A stretch of DNA of 64,000 nucleotides from contig NZ_JAYGJQ010000003.1 of the NCBI RefSeq assembly GCF_035013165.1, positions 310,001 through 374,000 of the forward strand, in the 5' to 3' direction. The DNA is from Bacteriovorax sp. PP10 (GTDB taxonomy: Bacteria > Bdellovibrionota > Bacteriovoracia > Bacteriovoracales > Bacteriovoracaceae). The notes under the pieces are model-generated. The model was not told the DNA's origin. It searched no databases and saw only the letters and a program-made list of their open reading frames with translations. Positions 34,166 through 43,032 of this stretch are shown in pieces. A program made the translations under genes and the position numbers. Each line of letters begins with the position of its first letter. The stretch's first letter is position 1.

Positions 34166-35241
34166 AAAGAATAATCACTCACCAATCTATTCAGATACCT
34201 TTTAAAGCTAAGTTTGCTCATCATTCTGCGACAAGAGAATCGACTGAGACAATCGTAGTTGAAATAAAAAATCAAGAAGGACTCATTGGATATGGTGAGT
34301 CTTGTCCGCGCTCTTATGTCACCGGAGAAACAATAGAAAGTGCTCAGACTTTTATTAAACAAATGACTCCACTGATAGAAAATACTCACACACTCCCCGA
34401 ATTAAAATCGTTACAAGAAAAAATCAACTTAGAAATTGATAAAAATCCAAGCGCCTGGTGTGCATTAGAAATGGCAATGCTTGATTTGCTGGCCCAAGAA
34501 AGGGATCAGTCAGTTGAAGTATTATTGGGCGTGAAATCCGCTCCAGTAGATATTTCCTACACCGCAGTCGTTGGCATAAGTTCATACTTCGGCGTTTTGA
34601 TAAAATTGTTAATCTATAAACTCCTAGGATTTTCTGATTTCAAAATTAAACTCAGTGGAAAGATCACAGACGATTTAAAGGTTTTGAAGCTTATTACACT
34701 TTTCTCTAAGGCCATACGTGTGGATGCTAATAATCTCTTTAAGACAGGAAAAGAGGCCATTGATTACTTACAACCATTACGCCCCTACATCTGGGCCATT
34801 GAAGAACCTGTGAGTCCAAACGCTTTCACTGAAATGAAAGACATTGCTGACACACTAAAAATCAAAATCATTCTGGATGAGAGTTTTTTAAATTATTCGT
34901 CTTTAGAAAAAATAAAAGAAAGACCTGATATCTTTATACCCAACTTGAGAATTTCAAAATTAGGCGGAGTCTTACGAACACTAAACCTAATCGCCGCTTT
35001 AGAAGAACATAACTTCCAATGGATTCTAGGCTCTCACGTCGGAGAGATGAGTTTACTCACTCGCGCTTCACTCTTAATCTCAGGAAGTGCACCAAAAAAT
35101 CTAAAAGCACTTGAGGGAGGATTTAGCACTCACCTTTTAAGTTATGATCCGTTTTTCCCAAATTTAAAATTAGGAAGGGGCGCTACTATTAAAAGAGAAT
35201 CTTTTTTGAATAAATATGGCTGGGGCATGAGGAAACAATGA
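34162..35241 (+). CDS. Enolase-superfamily epimerase, dipeptide-epimerase-like
   Basis: The 359-residue protein has the full set of muconate-lactonizing-type residues: KIK at 161-163, metal ligands Asp188 (RVDAN), Glu214 (EEP) and Asp239 (DES), and Lys266 (ISKLGG). The capping N-terminal domain contains GYGESCPRSYVTGET. The KxK plus C-terminal Lys pattern fits dipeptide (Ala-Glu type) epimerases and related enzymes. The start overlaps the desaturase-GH3 stop and the stop overlaps the methyltransferase-like start, so the three genes are translationally coupled. A product of GH3 amino-acid conjugation would be a suitable substrate; that is inference. Confidence 0.87.
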   Translation: MKRIITHQSIQIPFKAKFAHHSATRESTETIVVEIKNQEGLIGYGESCPRSYVTGETIESAQTFIKQMTPLIENTHTLPELKSLQEKINLEIDKNPSAWCALEMAMLDLLAQERDQSVEVLLGVKSAPVDISYTAVVGISSYFGVLIKLLIYKLLGFSDFKIKLSGKITDDLKVLKLITLFSKAIRVDANNLFKTGKEAIDYLQPLRPYIWAIEEPVSPNAFTEMKDIADTLKIKIILDESFLNYSSLEKIKERPDIFIPNLRISKLGGVLRTLNLIAALEEHNFQWILGSHVGEMSLLTRASLLISGSAPKNLKALEGGFSTHLLSYDPFFPNLKLGRGATIKRESFLNKYGWGMRKQ

Positions 35242-35876
35242 AAAAAATTTTAGTCGGACTAATCGCCTGTATCCCTTTTATTGTGGCCATGAGTCTATAC
35301 GATATTAATCTTTTGCTAGAATCAAAAGTGATTATCATTTTCCTTATTGGGATTGTGGCCTCTTATTATCAGGCCGATTATAATCCGCTAAAAGGAAATA
35401 ATAACGACCTGGATAAAGGAACAGTCTTACAGATTATCTGGACAGTTTATCTCACTGAAGCGCTGGCCTTACTCGAAGCTTTTTTCTTAAACCGAGAAAA
35501 TGCATTTCATTATGATGCCGCTTCAATCGTTTTTTTGAGTATTGCTGTTTTTGGAGTCGTGTTTAGAAGCTGGGCCTATATCACCTTAGGCAAATTTTTC
35601 ACCATGCATCTTCAGACAAAGGACGATCAAACTCTTATTGAAAATGGACCTTACCGCTTTTTGCGCCACCCTAGTTATACCGGCGCGTTTCTAACATACA
35701 CAGCTATTCCACTTTTCTTAGGATCTTATAAATCTGCTGTCATCGCTGTCATTTTACTTTTGTTTGCTTTCTACAGACGAATTACTCTTGAAGAGAAAAT
35801 GCTAGAGGCACATCTCGGAGAAAAATACCGCACGTTCTGTTCAAAGAGAGCGCGTCTTATTCCATTTATTTGGTAG
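35238..35876 (+). CDS. Isoprenylcysteine carboxyl methyltransferase-like membrane protein
   Basis: A 212-residue membrane protein with about five hydrophobic segments and the signature motif NGPYRFLRHPSYTGAFL near residues 133-150, typical of the ICMT/PEMT-like methyltransferases. RITLEEKMLEAHLGEKYRTFC lies near the C-terminus. These enzymes transfer methyl groups from S-adenosylmethionine to a carboxyl or amine at the membrane surface. Coupled (ATGA) to the epimerase gene. It converges with the FabD-like gene (11-nt overlap). Confidence 0.88.
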   Translation: MKKILVGLIACIPFIVAMSLYDINLLLESKVIIIFLIGIVASYYQADYNPLKGNNNDLDKGTVLQIIWTVYLTEALALLEAFFLNRENAFHYDAASIVFLSIAVFGVVFRSWAYITLGKFFTMHLQTKDDQTLIENGPYRFLRHPSYTGAFLTYTAIPLFLGSYKSAVIAVILLLFAFYRRITLEEKMLEAHLGEKYRTFCSKRARLIPFIW

Positions 35877-36789
35877 AAGATAATAGGTCTTCAGCATCAG
35901 TTACTTGAAACTCGAGAGGAATATCTCTAAGTAGTGTATATAAACTTTTGCACGGCCCGATATTGATAAAACGAGTCACTCCATGCTCTTTATAAAGAGT
36001 GGTAATCGCTTTTTCGAAATGGATCGTTCTAATAATTGTTTCTAAAAACTCTTCCTTAATTTCTTCAGGATCCACTAGCATCTTACAGCTTAATGTCGAG
36101 AAGATGGGAACTTGTGGAACCATCGTTTTAACATTCATAAACTCCTCTCTCGAAGCGTCTACGTAAGGTTTGATATAACGAGAGTGAGCTGGGTAATCGA
36201 TGATAGGCATGATTCGCCATCCTCTCTCCTTTGCTCTTTCACGGACATTTTCCAGAGAACTAAATAAAGCACCGACATTTAAAAATCGTGAAGTCAAAAC
36301 AGAAACGTCGACGCCTTGATTTTCAAACCATTCAAAATCATCGCTATTGAAAGGTTTCTGAAGTGTCGTCGCCACTCCAATGTTTCCACCTAATTTATCA
36401 ATCCCATCAATTTTGTGAGTGAATTTCACGTGCGAGACAACTGCTACTTCAAAATCATAAGCGCCAGAAGAAACGGTGCGGGCGATATCCCCGAGAGAAA
36501 CACCAACCATCCAGTCTGGATTAGGAAAGTGCTCACGTAAATGATCGACAACCCCTACTTGAATAGAAGAAATAACAACGGCAGCAAGGCTGATGTTATC
36601 AATGCGGTAGATTTCATCTGTATTTGTTTTAACCATGCCCATTAAGTCAGTCTTCATTCCAAGGTCACGCAGAAGCGCTCCTTCGGCCTGTTGCAGACGT
36701 TTTATGACATGAGGTAACTCAAGATATCTCTCACGATCTTTTTGGCGTAAAAGGCCATTAAGCCCGGGAAAAACGAAGGCCGTTTTCAT
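35866..36789 (-). CDS. FabD-like malonyl/acyl-CoA:ACP acyltransferase
   Basis: A 307-residue acyltransferase counted from MKTAFVFPGLNG at 36789. The nucleophile elbow is GVSLGD with Ser98; an active-site His is expected in the AHSRYIKPYVDA stretch. The start overlaps the stop of the di-iron gene (ATGA), so it is coupled to it. The frame is open 14 codons upstream (36831), but that lacks support. No acyl carrier protein or ketosynthase is present in the window, so this is not a normal fatty-acid gene cluster. A trans-acting acyltransferase for a dedicated product is likely. Confidence 0.82.
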   Translation of the reverse strand: MKTAFVFPGLNGLLRQKDRERYLELPHVIKRLQQAEGALLRDLGMKTDLMGMVKTNTDEIYRIDNISLAAVVISSIQVGVVDHLREHFPNPDWMVGVSLGDIARTVSSGAYDFEVAVVSHVKFTHKIDGIDKLGGNIGVATTLQKPFNSDDFEWFENQGVDVSVLTSRFLNVGALFSSLENVRERAKERGWRIMPIIDYPAHSRYIKPYVDASREEFMNVKTMVPQVPIFSTLSCKMLVDPEEIKEEFLETIIRTIHFEKAITTLYKEHGVTRFINIGPCKSLYTLLRDIPLEFQVTDAEDLLSSTK

Positions 36790-37868
36790 ATTAAACCATT
36801 TTGTGAAATTTCTAAATTTAACTCGGCCCATAGTGCGGCCTCTAAGCTCGCTCCTACAGCATTTGATTCTCCACTTGGATGATCTTCCAGGATGCGGAAA
36901 TAAGCATGGTGTAGAGGAACATTGTTAGTGTTATAAATCATTCTTTTATAATGATCATCAAAACGGTGTTGAATAAGCGACTCTGAAACTCCAGTTTCTT
37001 TCGCTTTCAAAATATACTTATTCAGAGTCTTAGTCAGAGTTTTTTCTAGTTCACGAAACTTTGGTTCATTTCTTAAAGAAGTTCGCTGAAGCGTGTTCGC
37101 CTCTTTTAAATGCTGGGCCCTATCAGCGCAAAAATGATCTTCACCACAACTCAAAGCATAGTTCCATGCAACTTCTAATTGACTATTTTGTGTAAGCTTA
37201 AATTCAAATTCTGAATTTAATTCTGGTTCATAAAGATTCATAATCTGACGAAGGGCCAGGTTCATGCGCTTTAACATCATCAAACACAATTCTTCTTCCA
37301 AACGATAAAGTTTTGTAAGTGACATACGCTCGCTTGGATCAAGCTCTGCATACATACTTTTACCTAATTCAATATGCCCGTTCTCGTCCGCTATAATTCC
37401 CGGAAGTCCGGCCTTAACTTTAGGCAAATTAGTCATTGAAAAATAGAGACTATAAACCCTAAAAGGAAAACGCTCAATAGTTTGAGCACCGTGAACGTAG
37501 GCCGCGTGTCTATGATTCACTTCACGAAGCAAAGTGCTATTAAAAAATCCAAGGATAAATCCTTCTGAGATTTTTCTCCACTCTTCTTCAATAATGTAAT
37601 ATTTGGATTCTGGATAAATTGTTACAGGACGCATCTCCTGTAAAAGCTTCGCATGTCTTTGTTCATCTTTAACATGTTCAATAATATTTCTTAACGATGC
37701 GGACGGAGTGGCCTCAGTGATATTGTTTAAAATATATTTTGCAGCGATATCTTCAAGCATCGCCATATTGCCGAGCCAGATTGATTCAAGATAAATGTCG
37801 TTGGTTACAAGCTCTAAAAGAGGCGTTACTTCCTTTTTGAAATTGGCCAATCTGTGTCTTAAGTTCAC
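36786..37868 (-). CDS. Ferritin-like di-iron protein
   Basis: A 360-residue helical protein. It has two ExxH pairs in long helices: Glu69-x2-His72 (KDEQRHAKLL) and Glu162-x2-His165 (IIADENGHIELGK), as in ferritin-like di-iron oxygenases and N-oxygenases. A further helix carries EEELCLMMLKRMN. I chose the GTG at 37868 because AGAGG lies 7 nt upstream; a TTG at 37883 is also open. It is coupled to the FabD-like gene downstream. A role as a di-iron oxygenase in the same pathway is inference. Confidence 0.75.
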   Translation of the reverse strand: MNLRHRLANFKKEVTPLLELVTNDIYLESIWLGNMAMLEDIAAKYILNNITEATPSASLRNIIEHVKDEQRHAKLLQEMRPVTIYPESKYYIIEEEWRKISEGFILGFFNSTLLREVNHRHAAYVHGAQTIERFPFRVYSLYFSMTNLPKVKAGLPGIIADENGHIELGKSMYAELDPSERMSLTKLYRLEEELCLMMLKRMNLALRQIMNLYEPELNSEFEFKLTQNSQLEVAWNYALSCGEDHFCADRAQHLKEANTLQRTSLRNEPKFRELEKTLTKTLNKYILKAKETGVSESLIQHRFDDHYKRMIYNTNNVPLHHAYFRILEDHPSGESNAVGASLEAALWAELNLEISQNGLI

Positions 37869-38059
37869 TCTCAATCCTCTCAATATTAATGATCTCCTAT
37901 CATTACATATCTCTGGAAATTGAAGGCGGCCATTGTAAAAACTATAGGGGCTTAAAACTTAAGTAAGCATACCTCAATAGATGCCATTTACGCGGCACAA
38001 ACTAGAAAATCACCATCTTTCTTACCCTTATACTAGGCTTTGCCCCGAGATCTAAATCA

Positions 38060-39058
38060 CTATCTAGTGATTGGATTATAATTATGAGGATCTTTATAAT
38101 TTGGGATCAAGTCACATGCTCTTTGAGCAAATCCTTTATAGCAAGCTTGGTTTAGTATTTCTTCTGAGGATTTTTTGTTACCTTTTTTACCTTCAACAAT
38201 GCCCAAAAGTGTACATGAATTCGCTTCATTTTTATCACAGCCTCTTTTTGCCAAATCCCCTGCTTTTTTCAAATTCCCTTTAAGTAATTCTTCTTCGACA
38301 ACAGCATTGCACGATATATACTTAATGCTATCGCAGGTTGAAAAATCTCTTCTGTCACGATTGGCCCATGCACTATGACCACACCAATCTTCATTTGGGT
38401 GATTCTCAAATCTGATTGTTATTGTCTTCCCTTCTGCGGCACATAGCCTCTCAAATTTACCATCACAAATTTTTTGATACAGTACTAACCTAGCACTTTC
38501 GGATTCCCTTTCGACATCTCTAACCAATTTAAAACATGCGCGATAATCTTTTCCTCCACATGCTTTCTCTAAAAACTCTCTCGCGAGAATGTATTCTCTA
38601 TTATTAAGTGCTTCTTCACCAATAAGATAACAACTTCTAAACTCATCTAACTGACAGGCTCGAACCAAATATTTATTATATGTGTGTTTATCATCTTGCC
38701 CTTCCAGACAAGCAGTTAAATTATTTTTATCCATACATTCAGTATGTATAAATCTATCTAAACTATCTTTAGATTTTCTAGCTAGTTTTGCCTTCGCAAT
38801 TAAGTAACAAGCATTTTTATTATTTTCAGCACAAAGTTTTTCATATTTATTAAAATAACTCTTTTCATCTTTCTTTAATTCATAAGTAAACTCGGAACAT
38901 TTCTTCATCGAATTGACACCTGCGACAATATGATTTCGCTCACAAACTTCTTCTAATCTATCAACCATAACTTTACTGTAATTGAGAACTTTCTCCTTCC
39001 CAACCAGAGGAACATTCCAAAAAATTAAAGTTAAAAGTAATAATTTATAATTTTCCAT
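38060..39058 (-). CDS. Secreted Cys-rich Sel1-like (HcpA/C-like) repeat protein
   Basis: A 332-residue secreted protein. Its regular cysteine pattern (for example CYLIAKAKLA, SCYLIGEEALNN, ACFKLVRDVE, SCTLLGIVEGKKG) resembles disulfide-bridged Sel1-like repeats of Helicobacter cysteine-rich proteins. At least four repeats can be seen; the stretch with LCAAEGKTITIRFENH is divergent. These repeats form alpha/alpha superhelices for protein binding. The preceding GGAAG site supports the ATG. Confidence 0.72.
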   Translation of the reverse strand: MENYKLLLLTLIFWNVPLVGKEKVLNYSKVMVDRLEEVCERNHIVAGVNSMKKCSEFTYELKKDEKSYFNKYEKLCAENNKNACYLIAKAKLARKSKDSLDRFIHTECMDKNNLTACLEGQDDKHTYNKYLVRACQLDEFRSCYLIGEEALNNREYILAREFLEKACGGKDYRACFKLVRDVERESESARLVLYQKICDGKFERLCAAEGKTITIRFENHPNEDWCGHSAWANRDRRDFSTCDSIKYISCNAVVEEELLKGNLKKAGDLAKRGCDKNEANSCTLLGIVEGKKGNKKSSEEILNQACYKGFAQRACDLIPNYKDPHNYNPITR

Positions 39059-39094
39059 AATACTTCCGTGATAAATCTTAACAAAGAAATTTAT

Positions 39095-39382
39095 CTAACT
39101 TGCACTACAACGATATCCAGTGGCCTCAATTTCAACCTGAAACATGCCTGTCTCTTTATTTATCTGAATAGTATTGGCCTTATACTCTTCTGCTTTTTTC
39201 TCTAACATTGTCTTCGCAATAGCAGTGGCCACAGGAGGAATCAAGCTGAAACCAATAGTGCTCAGACTTGCAACTTTGACACAATCAGCTTTAGGCTTTT
39301 CTACAAAGAGAATTTTTTCATTAGAAGAATTTGTGGCACAACTTGAAGTTAATAATAGAAGAATACAAATTACGAATCTCAT
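39095..39382 (-). CDS. Small lipoprotein
   Basis: A 95-residue product from MRFVICIL at 39382, preceded by AAAAGGAG. The lipobox is LTSSC at residues 10-14. The mature part has one more pair of cysteines (ADCVKVAS near the N-terminal side and GYRCSAS at the end). Unknown family. It could be co-transcribed with the Sel1-like gene downstream (36-nt gap). Confidence 0.72.
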   Translation of the reverse strand: MRFVICILLLLTSSCATNSSNEKILFVEKPKADCVKVASLSTIGFSLIPPVATAIAKTMLEKKAEEYKANTIQINKETGMFQVEIEATGYRCSAS

Positions 39383-39552
39383 AAAACTCCTTTTCGTCCA
39401 TAGCATGGATTAAAATTCGGATTCTAAAATAAAACCTTAAATAATATTACTATAAGAATAAAAATAAGTATAAGAAAGCAAAGATCGATATTATAGTATG
39501 AAAGGTTCCATAGACTTACGATAGAGCGATTGCAATACCTTAAGCCTACGAA

Positions 39553-39580
39553 AGCCTCTTTAATGAGGCTAAGCTTAGCC
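39553..39580. other. Overlapping inverted repeats in an intergenic region
   Basis: AGCCTC-TTTAAT-GAGGCT (39553-39570) and the 14-bp palindrome GGCTAAGCTTAGCC (39567-39580) share four bases, so the two structures exclude each other. They lie 22 nt before the lipoprotein gene at 39603. The gap 39383-39602 is otherwise AT-rich and featureless. Confidence 0.5.
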
Positions 39581-39602
39581 AGTTCTCAGCCGATAAGAAG
39601 CT

Positions 39603-40424
39603 ATGAAATCTATCGTTTCAATCATTCTCTTAATTTTAATAGTTGGTTGCCAGCACGCCCCGACTCGTTATCCTTCATCTGAGTATCAACTTAGGCCGCA
39701 AGCTGCTCTGGAAAACCTTAACTCAATTTCAAACCAACACGTTCTCATTGTCACTCATGCAACAACAGAATTTGATCAAGACAAGTCCGCTGCTGTAGGG
39801 ATTGACCAACTAGTTGGAGAGTTCAAAGCAAAAGGTCATCCTGTGATTTATCTAGTGAGCGATCAAAGTGAAGAAGGATATCAACGTTGGTATACAGCTG
39901 ATCGATCTCCTGACTATGAAGTCTTCTCTGAAGGCGGAGAACATAATTTATCGATATCATCAAACGAAGTCACAATCGTCGGTGGATTTTTTGGAAGCAC
40001 AGATACATTAAATGGATGTCACGCACTCGCAGTTAAAGATGCGATACGTATGCACTTCGAGACTTCAAGTGCTCCACTCACTATTCATATTCCGATCAAA
40101 GCAACTTATTTCTACCAAGAATGGGACTCTATTCGCCAAACCTTATTAAAAGATGGGCGTATTGACCTGGATTCATTTGGAATAAAAAAGTATCCATTTG
40201 CTTCGATGTTTTTTCTTCGTGAAGGTAATGATGGTGCTGGTGATGACGGCAATGAACAAAACTTTGCACATTATTATACGGGCGAGCAAAATAAAACATA
40301 TCGTGCAGGCGAAGAAGTCAGCCGTGAGAAATATCAATTCAGATTTTATGTTAACGATAAACTCATCGAGTCCGTTACTGGGCCGGGGAAACGTATTGTA
40401 AATTTTAAAATGGAAACGTTATAA
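39603..40424 (+). CDS. Lipoprotein of unknown function
   Basis: The 273-residue product has a lipobox (IVGCQ, Cys16). The mature domain is alpha/beta, with VLIVTHATTEFDQDK and VTIVGGFFGSTDTLNGCHALAVKDAIR resembling a Rossmann-like core. An aromatic GND/DGND-rich segment follows. No catalytic motif allows me to name it. Convergent with pldA. Confidence 0.7.
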   Translation: MKSIVSIILLILIVGCQHAPTRYPSSEYQLRPQAALENLNSISNQHVLIVTHATTEFDQDKSAAVGIDQLVGEFKAKGHPVIYLVSDQSEEGYQRWYTADRSPDYEVFSEGGEHNLSISSNEVTIVGGFFGSTDTLNGCHALAVKDAIRMHFETSSAPLTIHIPIKATYFYQEWDSIRQTLLKDGRIDLDSFGIKKYPFASMFFLREGNDGAGDDGNEQNFAHYYTGEQNKTYRAGEEVSREKYQFRFYVNDKLIESVTGPGKRIVNFKMETL

Positions 40425-40441
40425 TTGCTGCTTTCCTTATT

Positions 40442-41323
40442 TCACTGAATACTTCTATCAATAAAGCTATCCAATACAAACCCCACTCCAAATCTTTGAG
40501 TTGAGCGATTGTACTCAATCAACGAATGGCCATAACCTGTTTGCACGCTGGCATACCATCTCAAGTTATCTTTCCATGGATAAGAGTATTTGAAATCTAC
40601 ACTCAAGTGACGTGAGCCAATTGGAGTTTTAAGGTTCACTGTATGACCTCCAAATGATTTTGCAATTTCTAACTCTCCATACCCCATGTATCTATAAATA
40701 TCTCTGTTCTCATCATCTTTAACAGTTTCAGGAATTCGGTACCACGCTGTTGTGAAAATCTGGAAGCCATGGTTTTGGAAAAATGCTCTCGCGTAAACTC
40801 TGTTCCAGCTTCTTGAGAGAATCTGTATTTGCCCATTCGACTGATGAATAAACCCAAAATCTGCCGCCATTAAATCAAACCCGCCAAACCTGCTGGTCGA
40901 TGGATCAACATACCTAAGAAACATCTCAGGCATATAATTAGTCTCTCTAAAAGGTCTTGAGTATGCTTTATTATACAGCTGCCACCAGGCATGGTGTGTA
41001 TAGGCCACATTGAAATCAAAATTAGTTCCAAGCACCTTTCTTTGAATAGGAATCATAAAACTAATCTGAAACTCAAGTTCTTCTTTTTTATAAAAGTCAC
41101 CATGGTCGCCGTTGGCAGACTTTTTTATTTCGCTGTATAGATCTTCATGTGGTCTGGTATTGTAAACGATGGGCAAAAGGTAAGTGCCTCTATGTGGAAT
41201 AAGGACGTATTTAGTCGAGAGCAATTTGAAATAACTCTCTTTATCTTTAGCAAGGGGATCAACCAGATCTTGCGCAAAAGAAATATTAATTCCCAGAAAA
41301 ATTAAAACTAAAATATATTTCAT
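40442..41323 (-). CDS. pldA: Outer-membrane phospholipase A (PldA)
   Basis: A 293-residue outer-membrane beta-barrel phospholipase. The signal peptide ends SFAQ. The family blocks are clear: YTHHAWWQLYN, SRPFRETNYMPEMFL, and the active site FIHQSNG with His160 and Ser162, plus Asn174 in SRSWNRVYAR (His-x-Ser spacing of 2 and His-Asn spacing of 14, as in E. coli PldA). All three catalytic residues are present. The enzyme hydrolyses phospholipids in the outer leaflet, and in a predator it could also act on prey membranes (inference). Start chosen at the ATG 41323; a TTG two codons upstream is in frame. Confidence 0.93.
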   Translation of the reverse strand: MKYILVLIFLGINISFAQDLVDPLAKDKESYFKLLSTKYVLIPHRGTYLLPIVYNTRPHEDLYSEIKKSANGDHGDFYKKEELEFQISFMIPIQRKVLGTNFDFNVAYTHHAWWQLYNKAYSRPFRETNYMPEMFLRYVDPSTSRFGGFDLMAADFGFIHQSNGQIQILSRSWNRVYARAFFQNHGFQIFTTAWYRIPETVKDDENRDIYRYMGYGELEIAKSFGGHTVNLKTPIGSRHLSVDFKYSYPWKDNLRWYASVQTGYGHSLIEYNRSTQRFGVGFVLDSFIDRSIQ

Positions 41324-41380
41324 ATCCAATATTTTAAGTTTCTTGTCTTCAAAATGGCAATGATTTAATACAGATCACTA

Positions 41381-42961
41381 TTACTGATTAATCGCTTTTT
41401 CCCGCAGAGATTGATAAAGCGGTTCCGATATTAATTTATTCGCTGAATAGATACCAATAGCAGTCAAATAGGCCTCTTTAGGATTTATTTTTCCCATACA
41501 TAGAGTTCTATAGATCATCAGATTCACAACAATATTACGCACTGAAGACTGAACTCCCCACATACGGTTAAAGATATAACGATCAAGGCCGACATCACCT
41601 GTCTGAATCCACTCTCCTTGCTGGTCTTCGTAGATATCTTGGGCAAGGGCATCCATTAAAAGGTCTTTGGCCTCTTCATTGGATTTAATTGAGTCAACAC
41701 TTATCGTTTCACCGCTAGCATTGGTGACCTGGGCTTTATATTTATCAAGTAATCCATCTTCTTTTAAAATTTCTTCTAATCTTTTTACTTTTTCTTTAAA
41801 CTCTGGATCTTCCATCATCTGATCAAGTTTTTCTTTCAACTCTTTCTTGCTTGGACTAAAAGCTGCCGAATAACCAAGAGCTGGACCCACGTCATTAACC
41901 ACACCTAAAGCGTAATCCTGAAGTGCTTTTTTATACCACTCAGTTCCCGACATAGTTGTAATCCCCGACCTGGCCCCGGCAATTCCAAGTTTCAATAAAA
42001 TTTCAACCATAAACTTCTTATACCAATCGTCTGTTTTTTCTTCGTCTCTATGAACAAAAAGATAAGTCCCTGAGCTGATAGTCAGCTCCAGGCCAATAAC
42101 AGTTTGGAAAAAGCGTTTATTAGTAGCAGACTTTTCAAGAGTTGATCCTTTGGCCTGACAACTATAAAGTAGCTTTTGATAGATCTGTCCCTGGGCCTTC
42201 CCTTTTTTTAAAGCATACTTCTGAATCTTTTTTTGGTTTTTATCGAAAGTCTTCAGATAAGATGATTGTTCGTTTCCGGAATAAAGATACTGCAAATCGT
42301 TTAAGCATTCAGGTCGCTCGCTTTGTTTGAACGTTTTTGAAAAATCGATGTAAGAGATTGCTCGACTTAGATCTTCTTCAGTATTCATTTCATTTTGAAT
42401 GAGACTCAGACTTTCAAGCTCTCTTTTAGAAATTTCCATCCCTTCTAATTCTTTCTTAAACTGACTCCTCAATTCTATTTTTAATTTGAGAGAGGCCTCT
42501 TCAATTTGTGCAGTTGAAGCAAGGGAGTCGATAATGTATGGATAGGCCTTTTGGTTTTCCATATAGATCTGATTAAAACCTTTCGCTTTTAACCTGCTCA
42601 CTAAACTTTCCGCTTCCTCATCGGTAATAACTTTCTTCTTCAATGAATTATTAACAAGCTCAGCGTATTTGTAATTTAGTTTATTCGATTGGAATTGATG
42701 ATGCCCTAAGAATTCTAGATATTTTAATCTTGTGGCATAGTTAAGTTCTGCAATTTTATCTGTGACAGAATGACTGGCAACTTTAACGATTTCAACACTT
42801 TTATTTAATAGATCTTTTATCATCTCTTTGCATGCCTGTGATGAAAAAGCAGCAGGGCCTCTGTTTACATGAGATGATTCTTGTAAGTCATTTATAGAAA
42901 AGATCATCACAAAGATAATCAGAAAAAATGGAATGAATATTTTGATAAGTTTTTTATTCAA
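41381..42961 (-). CDS. Large exported or membrane-anchored helical protein, unknown
   Basis: A 526-residue protein with one N-terminal membrane helix or uncleaved signal (about 7-25) and a mostly alpha-helical, charged body, rich in coiled-coil-like Lys/Glu stretches (KEKLDQMMEDPEFKEKVKRL). A short hydrophobic segment occurs near 285-305. The C-terminal YRTLCMGKINPKEAYLTAIGIYSANKL is compact. I do not recognise the family. Its position between pldA and the phn operon does not indicate a function. Confidence 0.65.
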   Translation of the reverse strand: MNKKLIKIFIPFFLIIFVMIFSINDLQESSHVNRGPAAFSSQACKEMIKDLLNKSVEIVKVASHSVTDKIAELNYATRLKYLEFLGHHQFQSNKLNYKYAELVNNSLKKKVITDEEAESLVSRLKAKGFNQIYMENQKAYPYIIDSLASTAQIEEASLKLKIELRSQFKKELEGMEISKRELESLSLIQNEMNTEEDLSRAISYIDFSKTFKQSERPECLNDLQYLYSGNEQSSYLKTFDKNQKKIQKYALKKGKAQGQIYQKLLYSCQAKGSTLEKSATNKRFFQTVIGLELTISSGTYLFVHRDEEKTDDWYKKFMVEILLKLGIAGARSGITTMSGTEWYKKALQDYALGVVNDVGPALGYSAAFSPSKKELKEKLDQMMEDPEFKEKVKRLEEILKEDGLLDKYKAQVTNASGETISVDSIKSNEEAKDLLMDALAQDIYEDQQGEWIQTGDVGLDRYIFNRMWGVQSSVRNIVVNLMIYRTLCMGKINPKEAYLTAIGIYSANKLISEPLYQSLREKAINQ

Positions 42962-43032
42962 TTTATGTCCTTACATCCATAAGAACTTATCGAAATTATT
43001 TAGTGGAAACTGAAGGTGTCAATATCTGACGA

